From an uncultured Aquimarina sp. (GTDB lineage: Bacteria; Bacteroidota; Bacteroidia; Flavobacteriales; Flavobacteriaceae), in assembly GCA_947493035.1 (NCBI GenBank), contig CANLOW010000002.1, forward strand, positions 372,001-436,000: a DNA stretch of 64,000 bases, written 5' to 3'. Position 1 is the stretch's first letter. Each line of letters begins with the position of its first letter. Positions 34,373-45,468 of the stretch are shown in pieces. The position numbers were made by a program, and so were the translations under genes. Below the pieces are notes generated by a model, which was not told the origin of the DNA, ran no database searches, and saw only the letters and a list, made by a program, of their open reading frames with translations.

Positions 34373-37300
34373 TTACTTCTTATTCTCAACCCATTCTTTA
34401 GCATTTACAAATGCTTGTAACCATGGAGATACTTCATCTTTACGTCCCTGCGGATAGTTTGCCCAATTCCATTGGAAGATAGAGCGTTCGATATGTGGCA
34501 TCGTCGCTAAATGACGACCATCTTTAGTCGCTAACATCGCTGTATTATAGCTCGATCCATTTGGATTCGCTGGGTACCCTTCATAGCCATATTTTGCTAC
34601 AATATTATACTGCTCTTCGCTTAAAGGTAAATTAAACTTTCCTTCTCCATGAGAAATCCAAACTCCTAGTTTTGCTCCTTCCAAATTAGAAAGCATTACA
34701 GAATTATTCTTTTGAATCTCTACAGAAGTAAAGTTACTCTCGTGCTTATGAGAATCATTGTGAAGCATTTTAGCTTTTTCAGTATGCTCTTCATCCATTA
34801 AACCAAGCTCTACCCATAATTGACATCCATTACAGATTCCAACGGAAAGGGTATCTTCTCTTTTAAAGAAATTTTCCAATGCCGTTTTAGCTTTCTCATT
34901 ATACTTAAATGCACCAGCCCAACCTTTTGCTGAACCTAATACATCCGAATTTGAAAACCCTCCTACTGCACCAATAAACTGAATATCCTCTAAAGTTTCA
35001 CGACCAGAAATTAAATCTGTCATATGCACATCTTTCACATCAAATCCAGCTAAATAAAGTGAATTTGCCATCTCACGCTCAGAGTTACTTCCTTTTTCGC
35101 GGATGATGGCTGCCTTCGGTTTCGTTTGGCCTTCGACTGCACTCAGTCCGACACTAAGTTTACCAGTGAAATTCTCTGGGAATACGTAGTTTAACGGCTG
35201 ATTTTTATAGTTATCGTAACGCTCTTTAGCTTTAACTGCTCCACTTTGCTTTGTATCTAACAAGTAAGAAGTCTTAAACCAAGTATCTCTTAACTGTGGA
35301 ATATTAAAACTTACAGTACTTCCTGCATTATTAACCTCTAAAATACTCCCTGCAACTACTTCTCCTATTTTATTAAACGAGATACCCGCAGCAGATAATG
35401 TTGACTCTACAGCTGCATTATCATTCGCTTGAAATACTAAACCTATATTTTCTGCAAATAATACTTTAGTAGTATCTGCCTCTCCTAATCCTGATACATC
35501 AATAGTAGCACCAAGGTCATTATCCGCAAAACACAATTCTAACAACGTAGTAATTAAACCACCAGAACCGATATCGTGTCCGGCAACAATTTGATCCTCT
35601 TTTATTAAATGCTGTAACGTATTGAAAATTGTAGCAACGTTATTATCATTTACAATCGTTGGTGCTTCAGTTCCTATTTTATTCAAAATTTGAGCAAAAG
35701 AAGAACCTCCTAATTTGAAATCATCTCCAGAAACGTTGATATAATAAATACTTCCCGCTCCTTTTTGTAATACGGGCTCTACAACCTTACTAATATCAGA
35801 ACAATGTCCTGCTGCAGAAATGATAACCGTACCTGGAGCAATAACATCTTTGTCAGCATATTTTTGCTTCATTGATAACGAATCTTTCCCTGTAGGTACA
35901 TTGATTCCTAAATTGATAGCAAACTCTGAAACGGCTTCTACCGCACTATACAAACGAGCATCTTCCCCTTTATTATTACAAGGCCACATCCAGTTTGCTG
36001 ATAACGAAATAGACTTTAAACCTTCTTCTAAAGGAGCCCAAACAATATTCGTTAAGGATTCAGCAATAGCATTTTTACTTCCTGCCTTAGGATCAATTAA
36101 CCCTGTTAAAGGCGAATGTCCAATTGAATTAGCAACTCCATGTGTTGAAGCATAATCTAATGCCATTACCCCAACATTATTCAATGGTAATTGTAAAGAC
36201 CCGGCACATTGTTGCTTTGCTACACGACCACCAACACAGCGGTCTACTTTATTTGTTAACCAATCCTTACAAGCTACCGCCTCTAATTGTAATACTTGAC
36301 TAACGTAATCCTGAATTTTTGAACTATCATAAGAAACACCATCGTAGTTATACACTACAGTTTCATCGGTCATTATCGTTTTGGGAGAACTACCAAACAT
36401 ATCGTCCATAGCCAAATCCATTGGTTTATCACCATTGGTAGCAGATTCAAATGTAAAACGATCATCTCCTGTTACTTTTCCAACGGCATAAATCGGAGCT
36501 CTTTCACGCTCAGCAATTTCGGTAAGCGTTTCTAAACTCTTAGAATCGATTACAAGCCCCATACGTTCCTGAGACTCATTCCCTATGATTTCTTTTGCAG
36601 AAAGTGTTGGATCACCAACTGGAAGTTTATCTAAATCGATCTTCCCTCCTGTTTCTTCAACTAATTCAGAAAGACAGTTTAAGTGTCCCCCTGCTCCATG
36701 GTCATGAATAGAAACTATTGGGTTTTGATCACTTTCTACCATACCACGAATGGCATTAGCAGCACGTTTTTGCATTTCTGGATTAGAACGCTGAATCGCA
36801 TTTAACTCAATCCCTGAATTATTTCCTCCCGTATCTGCTGAAGAAACTGCTGCTCCTCCCATACCAATACGGTAATTTTCTCCTCCTAAGATAACAATCT
36901 CGTCATCTGTATTTGGTTTATCCTTTATCGCCTGCTCTGCTTTTCCGTATCCAATACCACCAGCTTGCATAATTACTTTATCGAAACCAATCAAACGCGC
37001 ATCTTCCTCGTGTTCGAACGTCAAAACAGAACCTGTAATTAAAGGCTGTCCAAATTTATTTCCAAAATCTGAAGCTCCATTAGAAGCCTTAATTAAGATA
37101 TCCATTGGTGTTTGATATAACCACTGGCGTTCTTCTACCTTTTGCTCCCAAGGTCTGTTCTCCTCTAAACGAGAATAAGAGGTCATGTATACTGCCGTAC
37201 CTGCTAATGGTAAAGATCCTTTACCCCCAGCTAAACGGTCACGAATTTCTCCTCCAGCTCCTGTAGCTGCTCCATTAAATGGCTCTACCGTTGTTGGGAA

Positions 37301-38050
37301 GTTATGTGTTTCTGCTTTTATAGAAATTACACTTTCAAATTCCTTCTCTTCGTAGTAATCTGGTTTGTTTGGAGATTTCGGTGCAAACTGAGTCACTTTT
37401 GGTCCTTTTACAAAAGCTACATTGTCTTTGTATGCAGAAACAATTCCATTGTGATGTTCTTGAGAAGTTTTCTTTATTAGTTTGAATAAAGAAGTTTCCT
37501 TTTCCTCTCCATCAATCACAAAAGTTCCATTAAAAATCTTGTGACGACAGTGTTCAGAATTTACTTGTGAGAAACCAAATACTTCTGAATCGGTTAATTT
37601 TCTTCCGATTTTTTCAGCTACGCCTTCCAAATAAGCAACTTCTTCATCGCTTAAAGAAAGTCCTTCTTGAATATTATAAGCGGCAATATCTTCTATAGGA
37701 AGAATAGCTTCTGGTTCAATATCAATAGTAAACGTATCTTGACGTAAACCTTCAAACTTAGCCGAAAGCATGGGGTCAAAATCATTGAAATCTTTTGCAA
37801 CGCTTTTGAATTCTTCGATACGAATGATTCCTGAAACTCCCATATTCTGAGTAATTTCTACAGCATTCGTACTCCAAGGAGTAATCATAGCTGCTCTAGG
37901 CCCCACAAAAGTTGCTGCTAAATTTTCTTTTTCAACTTTAGGTTGATCTCCAAATAACCAAGTTAGTTTTTGAATATCAACTTTGTCTAAATTTCCCTCG
38001 GTCTGAACAGCAAAAACTTTTGACTGCTCGCTTCCAAAAAAGTGAATCAT
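34373..38050 (-). CDS. purL: phosphoribosylformylglycinamidine synthase
   Basis: Fourth step of purine synthesis: FGAR plus glutamine gives FGAM. This is the large single-chain form (1225 residues) with an N-terminal PurS-like part, two AIRS-type halves (FGQPLITGSVLTFEHEED, SAKAETHNFPTTVEPFNGAATGAGG type motifs) and a C-terminal class I glutaminase (SVGICNGCQLWVELG with the Cys nucleophile, and MPHIERSIFQWNW carrying the His). The linker before the glutaminase contains LSVGLSAVEGQT, encoded by a copy of an intergenic-type repeat (35130-35155). Monocistronic. Confidence 0.97.
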   Translation of the reverse strand: MIHFFGSEQSKVFAVQTEGNLDKVDIQKLTWLFGDQPKVEKENLAATFVGPRAAMITPWSTNAVEITQNMGVSGIIRIEEFKSVAKDFNDFDPMLSAKFEGLRQDTFTIDIEPEAILPIEDIAAYNIQEGLSLSDEEVAYLEGVAEKIGRKLTDSEVFGFSQVNSEHCRHKIFNGTFVIDGEEKETSLFKLIKKTSQEHHNGIVSAYKDNVAFVKGPKVTQFAPKSPNKPDYYEEKEFESVISIKAETHNFPTTVEPFNGAATGAGGEIRDRLAGGKGSLPLAGTAVYMTSYSRLEENRPWEQKVEERQWLYQTPMDILIKASNGASDFGNKFGQPLITGSVLTFEHEEDARLIGFDKVIMQAGGIGYGKAEQAIKDKPNTDDEIVILGGENYRIGMGGAAVSSADTGGNNSGIELNAIQRSNPEMQKRAANAIRGMVESDQNPIVSIHDHGAGGHLNCLSELVEETGGKIDLDKLPVGDPTLSAKEIIGNESQERMGLVIDSKSLETLTEIAERERAPIYAVGKVTGDDRFTFESATNGDKPMDLAMDDMFGSSPKTIMTDETVVYNYDGVSYDSSKIQDYVSQVLQLEAVACKDWLTNKVDRCVGGRVAKQQCAGSLQLPLNNVGVMALDYASTHGVANSIGHSPLTGLIDPKAGSKNAIAESLTNIVWAPLEEGLKSISLSANWMWPCNNKGEDARLYSAVEAVSEFAINLGINVPTGKDSLSMKQKYADKDVIAPGTVIISAAGHCSDISKVVEPVLQKGAGSIYYINVSGDDFKLGGSSFAQILNKIGTEAPTIVNDNNVATIFNTLQHLIKEDQIVAGHDIGSGGLITTLLELCFADNDLGATIDVSGLGEADTTKVLFAENIGLVFQANDNAAVESTLSAAGISFNKIGEVVAGSILEVNNAGSTVSFNIPQLRDTWFKTSYLLDTKQSGAVKAKERYDNYKNQPLNYVFPENFTGKLSVGLSAVEGQTKPKAAIIREKGSNSEREMANSLYLAGFDVKDVHMTDLISGRETLEDIQFIGAVGGFSNSDVLGSAKGWAGAFKYNEKAKTALENFFKREDTLSVGICNGCQLWVELGLMDEEHTEKAKMLHNDSHKHESNFTSVEIQKNNSVMLSNLEGAKLGVWISHGEGKFNLPLSEEQYNIVAKYGYEGYPANPNGSSYNTAMLATKDGRHLATMPHIERSIFQWNWANYPQGRKDEVSPWLQAFVNAKEWVENKK
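35130..35155 (-). repeat. intergenic-type repeat inside purL
   Basis: CTTCGACTGCACTCAGTC (plus strand) matches CTTCGGCTCCGCTCAGTC of the sulfur operon gap at 54919-54945 in 15 of 18 positions. It encodes part of the inter-domain linker of PurL in frame. Confidence 0.55.
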
Positions 38051-38142
38051 ACGTATGGAATTGAAACGTTCAATAAAAATGCAAAATTACGGCTATTCCA
38101 ACAATTAGGTAACACCTAAATTAAATTTTGTTAACAGGAAAT

Positions 38143-38171
38143 GAAAAAGCCGAATCTTTACGATTCGGCTT
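38143..38171 (-). terminator. terminator of the larger GH16 gene
   Basis: AAGCCGAATC pairs with GATTCGGCTT on the minus strand, followed by TTT; it lies 33 bp beyond the stop. Confidence 0.85.
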
Positions 38172-38203
38172 AGTCTAAAATTGAATTACATAAAAAACCA
38201 ATC

Positions 38204-41200
38204 TTACCTTTTTATTACTTTAATAATCGATTTATTATCAATCTGAAGTAAGTAAACCCCTGTATTTAGAGAGCTTCCTTCTAAAACATTTGAATTCCCT
38301 TGTAATACTTTATGACCTTGAAGGTTAAATAAACTCCAAGACACATTAGCATCTACGCCTATTTGCAATTCATTTGTAAATGGATTAGGGCCTACAACAA
38401 TATCATTGTCTTCGAAATTCGTATCAATTGACAATGATCCTTCTTCAACAATAATGACATCTGTATTATCGTCGGAAAAAGCTGCATCCCCATCAACTGA
38501 CATAAAAACTAATAATACAAGCTTATGGTCTGTTGGCAAATTTTCTGTAGTTGGTACAGGACTATTATCATCAAATGTTGATGGTATTGTAAATTGATAA
38601 TCAACTGTACCTGCATTGGGAGCATCTCCTTCAATAGCAACATTAAATGCAGTCGTATTTACAGTTTCGCCACTAGCATTTAATTGTCTTAACATAACTG
38701 CAATATACCCCAGGTCTTCTTGCACCCCATTTTCTACTTGTGTACCATATGAAATCGTAAGGTCAATTCTTTGATTAAGTTCTAAAGTCGGTAATATCTC
38801 TCCTTCTAATACATAATCTGATTTATTATCAAAAGTAATAGAACGAACTCTAGGAGCTGGCTCTGCCAAAATAATATCTTCTGAACCTTCTTCAAAAGCT
38901 GCATCTTCATCTAATGACATAAAAATTAATAAAATCAGTTTATGTCCATCTGGTAAATCTTCTGTTTTTAATACTGGACTACCGTCAGAATATGTTGAAG
39001 GTATTGTAAATTCGTAATCAACTGTACCTGAATTGGCTTCATCTCCTGAAACAACGGCATTAAAGGCACTTGTTTTAACTTCAAAGCCATCAGCATCTAG
39101 CTGTCTCAACATTGTTCCTATATAAGCTAAATCTTCCTCCACTCCATCTTGAGAAACACCCGTTGCGTAGGTAACAGTTATACCTAGTGTTTGTCCCAAG
39201 TCGAAAGTAGGTAACGTTTCACCTGGAGCTATAAAATTAGAGACATTATCAAAAGTAATAGAACGTTCTCTTTGTTGCAATGGTATTAACACTACATCTT
39301 CATTATCATTAGAAAATGCAGCATCTCCATCTACCGACATAAAAATTAATAATACTAATTTATGACCATCTGGTAATTCTTCGCTAGTAGGCACAGCACT
39401 ATTATCGTCAAATGTTGCGGGTATTGTAAATTGATAATCAACTGTACTCATATTAACTGCGTCTCCTTCAATAACTACATTAAATTCACTTGTTTTGAAA
39501 GCATTTCCACTTTCATCTAACTGTCTTAACATAGTCGCAACATAATTTAAATCTTCTTCAGTTCCCCCTTCAATTCCCGTAGCATAAGAAACTGTCATAT
39601 CAACTGTCTGACCTGCTTCAAATGTTGGTAGCACTTCTCCTGATAGAATATAATCTGATTTATTATCGAAAGAGATAAAACGAGTACGGTCAGCTGCTTG
39701 AACTTCAGCATTAAGTATTATTTCTTCTGAAGCATCAGCTAAATTCGCATCAGCATTTACTGACATAAATAGTAACAATTCTAATTTGTGTCCTGCTGGT
39801 AAATCAGCCGAAATAGGAATTGAAGTAACTCCATCATTAAATGTAGAAGGGATTTGGTACTGAAATGAAGTAGAAACTGCATTCGCTTGGTTTCCATTAA
39901 TAGGAGTAACAAAGTCACTAATACCTACAACATTATCATTTTCATCTAATTGCCTTATTTGAGTTGCTACATAATGCAAATCTTCTTCAACTCCATTAGA
40001 AATCCCTGTAGCATAGGTGATATCAACTTCTGCTATTTCCCCTATAGAAAAACTTGGCAATGTTTCTCCTTCTTCAATATAATTTGATTTATTATCAAAA
40101 GTCAAACTGCGTGCTCTGTCTGCATTAGCTTCAGGTTTATATACTCTAATCCAATCCACCAACATTGTATTATCTTCTGTATTCAGAATCTCCGTATTAT
40201 TAGGTGAACGATTTGCTGTTGCTTGCCAACTTTGATCTTCTGTATTAATAATAATATCCATTTCTTTAGAAAATCTTCTACCATTCTGCAAATAGTTAAA
40301 TGGATCTATAACGCTTATTTTAGATAACTCTTTTGCTTCTTCTAGACTGGAAGCTATGTTTACAGCTTGAAAGCCTGCTCTAGACTCTCCATCAGGTATC
40401 CTTTCCAATACACCATTGCTTTCAGTACTTGTAACCCCCGCTGGATAAGTATATTCCCATGTACCATTTGGTAATAATGATGCAGTAGCGTCGTTATCTA
40501 AAATTCTAACAAGATTTCCATTTATATAATACTCTATAATTGTAGGAGATTTCCAATTTACTCCAACACGAACTTCCATTCCTCCCCATTGAGAAACTCC
40601 TGTTTGGGTATACCAACTATTCCAATCAGCAGGTTGATAATCTTGAAATGGACTTCGAATAAAAACATGGTGACTTAAGTGAATCCTAGAAGCAAAAAAA
40701 GCATTTCTATTATCACTCGTTGGTCCTCCATAAGCCTCTATAATATCTATTTCTTCGGTATCTTCAGGGCTTAATAACCATACATCAGAGGCTAATGATG
40801 AATTCATTACTTGTAATGATGCCTCTACAAAAACAGGGTAAATAACCCTTTTCGCTCCTGTAATACAACCTGATTGAGTTTCTGGTCTTGTAATACCACC
40901 ATATGTTTTCGTTATTGGTGATCCATCTGAATTAAAATCTCTATCGTTCAATATACGTAGATAACCTCCTGATACAGATACATTATTTTCTTCCCAATTT
41001 GTTGGCCCAGGGCCTTGAAAATTATTATGAAAAAAATTAATCCATTTGTCAGGGTCACTAGCCGGACCAAAAGAAGTTCTAGATGTAGTTGCATCAAAAT
41101 TATAATTAAAATCGTCCGATGCCTCTGCGTCTAAAACCCAGTCATATCCTATACCAGCGTCAGCAGGAATAGATACTGCATCCCAATCATTTTGTGCTTT

Positions 41201-41266
41201 TCCAAAATGAAAGGTCAATAATGTTAATAATAGTACTCTAAAAAGCGAGCATTCAGCTTTTTTCAT
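38204..41266 (-). CDS. secreted GH16 family glycoside hydrolase with four C-terminal modules and T9SS signal
   Basis: A 1020-residue exported enzyme. Order of parts: signal peptide (1-24), GH16 catalytic domain (about 45-380) with the catalytic site EEIDIIEAYGG (Glu172, Asp174, Glu177), four tandem ~140-residue modules (about 385-940, each starting RSxxFDNKSxY and containing EEDLxYVAxxxRQLD), and a T9SS type A sorting domain (950-1020, GPNPFTNELQIG to IIKVIKR). Features such as SDDFNY, the FQGPGPTNW segment and EAYGG fit agarases or porphyranases of marine Flavobacteriia rather than laminarinases. It should act on the cell surface or outside on red-algal galactans. A similar gene follows upstream at 41549. 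Confidence 0.88.
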   Translation of the reverse strand: MKKAECSLFRVLLLTLLTFHFGKAQNDWDAVSIPADAGIGYDWVLDAEASDDFNYNFDATTSRTSFGPASDPDKWINFFHNNFQGPGPTNWEENNVSVSGGYLRILNDRDFNSDGSPITKTYGGITRPETQSGCITGAKRVIYPVFVEASLQVMNSSLASDVWLLSPEDTEEIDIIEAYGGPTSDNRNAFFASRIHLSHHVFIRSPFQDYQPADWNSWYTQTGVSQWGGMEVRVGVNWKSPTIIEYYINGNLVRILDNDATASLLPNGTWEYTYPAGVTSTESNGVLERIPDGESRAGFQAVNIASSLEEAKELSKISVIDPFNYLQNGRRFSKEMDIIINTEDQSWQATANRSPNNTEILNTEDNTMLVDWIRVYKPEANADRARSLTFDNKSNYIEEGETLPSFSIGEIAEVDITYATGISNGVEEDLHYVATQIRQLDENDNVVGISDFVTPINGNQANAVSTSFQYQIPSTFNDGVTSIPISADLPAGHKLELLLFMSVNADANLADASEEIILNAEVQAADRTRFISFDNKSDYILSGEVLPTFEAGQTVDMTVSYATGIEGGTEEDLNYVATMLRQLDESGNAFKTSEFNVVIEGDAVNMSTVDYQFTIPATFDDNSAVPTSEELPDGHKLVLLIFMSVDGDAAFSNDNEDVVLIPLQQRERSITFDNVSNFIAPGETLPTFDLGQTLGITVTYATGVSQDGVEEDLAYIGTMLRQLDADGFEVKTSAFNAVVSGDEANSGTVDYEFTIPSTYSDGSPVLKTEDLPDGHKLILLIFMSLDEDAAFEEGSEDIILAEPAPRVRSITFDNKSDYVLEGEILPTLELNQRIDLTISYGTQVENGVQEDLGYIAVMLRQLNASGETVNTTAFNVAIEGDAPNAGTVDYQFTIPSTFDDNSPVPTTENLPTDHKLVLLVFMSVDGDAAFSDDNTDVIIVEEGSLSIDTNFEDNDIVVGPNPFTNELQIGVDANVSWSLFNLQGHKVLQGNSNVLEGSSLNTGVYLLQIDNKSIIKVIKR
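38447..40114 (-). repeat. four tandem ~140-residue modules in the GH16 protein
   Basis: Modules begin at about residues 385, 529, 668 and 808. Each shows RS(I/L)xFDNKS, GExLPxFxxGQ, ITYATG, EEDLxYVAxxLRQLD, a VxIEGDxxNxxTVDYxFTIP segment, and LPxGHKLxLLxFMSxDxDAAFxxxxEDxxL. The neighbouring GH16 protein has one copy (residues about 391-535). Confidence 0.9.
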
Positions 41267-41495
41267 AAATCGTTATTTGGTTAATTCACCCCTTAATTTA
41301 ATGAAAATATATTATTTTACTAAAATAATTACATATAACTAACATTTAACTTATAATAATTAACAAAATAATAACTCAAATAAAAAAACACACAAAAGTG
41401 TTTTATACTTGAATTTATCTACTCAACTTTACAGCCTAATTTTCCAAACAGCTGAGTTACTCATAAGTAAAAGGATTCGAAATCATTTGAAAAAG

Positions 41496-41520
41496 AAAAA
41501 GGCTGCCTAAAAAGGCAACC
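41496..41520 (-). terminator. terminator of the smaller GH16 gene
   Basis: GGTTGCC pairs with GGCAGCC (one G-T pair) around a T-rich loop on the minus strand, followed by TTTTTCTTTTTC. Confidence 0.7.
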
Positions 41521-41548
41521 TCTTCTAAAAATTATTGAATTTTAAAAT

Positions 41549-43387
41549 CTACTCTTTAATTACTTTAACGGTACTTCCACTTGCAGAAAGTAAATACACT
41601 CCCGAAGTTAAACCACTTCCATCAACTGTATTTCCTGTTCCTTTAGCTACAATTTTACCATTTAGATCATATAATTTCCATACTCCTTCAATTTGAGATT
41701 CAATCTTAAACTCAGAAGAAAAAGGATTGGGAGACAATACAATTTCATCTTTAGCGATATTATCTGAAATAGATAATGATTCAGCAACCAAAATAATATC
41801 AGTATCTGCATTAGCAAATTTAAGTTCCCCATCAACTTGCATAAAAATTATAAAAATTAATTTATGATCATCATCAAGTTCTGCTGTTGTAGGAATTGCC
41901 CCTGTAAAAGCTGCTGAATTATCTCCTGTTCTAGCATAATTTGAAGGAATGGTTACTTCAAAATTTTGAACTTGCCCCATATTACTATCTGTACCAGGAA
42001 CAACAGTTACAAAAGGTCCTAAAGCCACTCTATCTCCATTCTTATCTAATTCAGCAAGTTGAATAGCTACATAATCTAAATCTTCTTCGACACCACCTAC
42101 AATACCTGTTTGGTAAGTAAAATCCAATTGAACAGTATCACCGATTTCAAATTCAGGAATAGTTTGTCCCGAAGGAATAAACTCAGCTCTATTATCAAAA
42201 GAAATTGATCTCGTTCTATCTTCAACAACATCTATTGGAGAGTCTGGTGTATAAACTCTTATCCAGTCTACTAGTAAAACATTTTTTCCATCATCATTTA
42301 GATTTACAATATCCTCTAATGGTCTATTAAAATGTGATTCTGTATCTATAATGATGAAAGTTTCATCGTCCATTTGCCTATTTGGAAAAGGTGATCCTCC
42401 AGAGGATTGCCCTTGTACATTTGCTAATATCTCACTAGTCTTACACTCTTCACTTGTAGCATTAGGGTTAGGGCACTGTAATGGTGATGAAGCTAAACTT
42501 CCAGTTAATCCTGAAGTTTGTCTTCCTGTAACATAATGTCTTCCATTATCTCTGGCTACACCATCAATAAAATATTGCAAATTAGTTGGGCTTGTCCATA
42601 ACAAACCAAACGTATGAAATTCATCACGCCAGTTAGGTGTTGAATTGAAATTATTACTTGCAGGATCAGTCGTGAAGAAAGTTTGGTAAGTAAAATCTGT
42701 CAAAATACCTCCTCCACAATTTTCTAAACCATTATCTGTAGGTTCATTTTGATTTCCTAGCCTATGCCAAATATGAAAATTTGTTGACATTTGAGCTGAC
42801 CAAAACTTTTCGTCTCCACCTATTACTTCACCTTGATCATTTCTTAATTTTGCACCACCATAACATTCTAGTATATCTATTTCTTCATTATCACAAGCGT
42901 TTAGCATCCAAAAGTTAGAAGAATTTTCAAGATTTGACACCTTTATACGTGCTTCCATGTATATTGGGTATTTCACTTGATTTTTCCCTGTAACTACCCC
43001 ACATTGTATAAAACGATCTTTTTTTGGTTCACTACTTAATGTGTTGTTTGCCCCTGGGTATGCTCTAATTTCTAAATTACCAGCATTTACTTTGATCACT
43101 CCTGGATCCATAGCATCAGACGGATTTCTTTGCACCCATCTTGTTTGACCAGGACCAACAAAACCAGGGTCAGGCAAGTAACGCTCTGCCCATGTATCAG
43201 TAAACTTAGTGTTTGTCTTGTTTGCATAGTTGAAATCATCAGAAGCCGATGACATTACAGTCCAATCTGATAATGCCTGTACCTCTGAAGGTAAATCAGT
43301 GTTATCAAAATCGAACCCCATATCATTTCTTTGGGCATAAGTACTAGCACCTGCAAGAATGATCAATGAATAAATTAAGCTTTTCAT
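41549..43387 (-). CDS. secreted GH16 family glycoside hydrolase with one C-terminal module and T9SS signal
   Basis: A 612-residue exported enzyme and paralogue of the next protein. Parts: signal peptide MKSLIYSLIILAGASTYAQ; GH16 domain (about 40-382) with SDDFNY, FVGPGQTRW and the catalytic EEIDILECYGG (Glu169, Asp171, Glu174); one ~140-residue module (RTRSISFDNRAEF onward, 391-535); and a T9SS sorting domain (LSPNPFSSEFKIES to VKVIKE). DWIRVYTP closes the catalytic sandwich as in other GH16. The two genes lie in tandem with 282 bp between them and separate terminators, so they arose by duplication and can be regulated separately. Substrate probably agar- or porphyran-type, by inference. Confidence 0.88.
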   Translation of the reverse strand: MKSLIYSLIILAGASTYAQRNDMGFDFDNTDLPSEVQALSDWTVMSSASDDFNYANKTNTKFTDTWAERYLPDPGFVGPGQTRWVQRNPSDAMDPGVIKVNAGNLEIRAYPGANNTLSSEPKKDRFIQCGVVTGKNQVKYPIYMEARIKVSNLENSSNFWMLNACDNEEIDILECYGGAKLRNDQGEVIGGDEKFWSAQMSTNFHIWHRLGNQNEPTDNGLENCGGGILTDFTYQTFFTTDPASNNFNSTPNWRDEFHTFGLLWTSPTNLQYFIDGVARDNGRHYVTGRQTSGLTGSLASSPLQCPNPNATSEECKTSEILANVQGQSSGGSPFPNRQMDDETFIIIDTESHFNRPLEDIVNLNDDGKNVLLVDWIRVYTPDSPIDVVEDRTRSISFDNRAEFIPSGQTIPEFEIGDTVQLDFTYQTGIVGGVEEDLDYVAIQLAELDKNGDRVALGPFVTVVPGTDSNMGQVQNFEVTIPSNYARTGDNSAAFTGAIPTTAELDDDHKLIFIIFMQVDGELKFANADTDIILVAESLSISDNIAKDEIVLSPNPFSSEFKIESQIEGVWKLYDLNGKIVAKGTGNTVDGSGLTSGVYLLSASGSTVKVIKE

Positions 43388-43533
43388 AAAACCTAGTTAG
43401 TTATTAAATTTATTTTTGTTTTTATAGATTACTAAATTACAAAATGATAGCAACATCGTGCAAGGATTATATTCCATTACAAGTGTAATTTCACCTTAAT
43501 ATTAGCAATTAATAAAAGTACTTTTAAACTTTC

Positions 43534-44844
<1,311 letters not shown>

Positions 44845-45029
44845 TTATAATAAGCTTAAAGATAACAAAAAACCCATCTTATTTGAAATGAAATTCTACT
44901 TATACTTACTTTTTATCTCTCTATTTTTTTTGCATTCACTAATTATGTTTGACTACTCACTCAATAATAGGCAGGGCTTAAATAGCTTAACCTACCTTAC
45001 ACTTCAACTAATAATTTAAAACAGTAATT

Positions 45030-45293
45030 ATGTTTATTTCTTTTACATTCAATAACTCTAGATCAAATTCAATTTTATTGGTCTCTGCCACTAGTTCAGA
45101 CGGGATAAAAACCGATTTTAATGACATGGCAATAAAAACAAATACGTATCACGAAATAAGACCAGGAGGTCAAGGCCCATGGGAAATTGAATTAAGCGGA
45201 TACTATATTGGTCCAAAAATCAAAGTAACAAATATGAATGATATTATTTCAGCTTTTGAAGGAGCTGCATTTGTGTGCTCAAAAGCCAACTAA
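45030..45293 (+). CDS. hypothetical protein (87 aa)
   Basis: A short protein that I do not recognise: small, soluble and beta-rich, with INTYHEIRPGGQGPWEIEL-like composition (Gly-Gly-Gln-Gly-Pro-Trp in the centre) and a Cys near the end. It has no signal peptide. It is convergent with the rimK-like gene and shares the terminator at 45347-45380. The coding potential is supported mainly by composition and terminator placement. Confidence 0.5.
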   Translation: MFISFTFNNSRSNSILLVSATSSDGIKTDFNDMAIKTNTYHEIRPGGQGPWEIELSGYYIGPKIKVTNMNDIISAFEGAAFVCSKAN

Positions 45294-45346
45294 GGCTTAT
45301 CCTTTTTAATATCGCCAGACAATAAAAACTGAAAAACAAAAAGCAA

Positions 45347-45380
45347 AAGAGGTTGTTTAGAATCTTCTAAACAACCTCTT
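45347..45380. terminator. strong bidirectional terminator
   Basis: A 16-bp perfect stem (AAGAGGTTGTTTAGAA / TTCTAAACAACCTCTT) with almost no loop lies between two convergent genes, with A- and T-rich flanks. Confidence 0.8.
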
Positions 45381-45468
45381 AACTATTTCAAAACTAAAAT
45401 CTTTTACCTTGATATCAATATAACTTATGCATTCTTAATTATACACAATTGTTTGATCTGTATAATTT

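Noticed and set aside
35820-36155. A 111-codon plus-strand frame opposite purL
   Set aside because: It lies wholly within the conserved part of purL and is a shadow of it.
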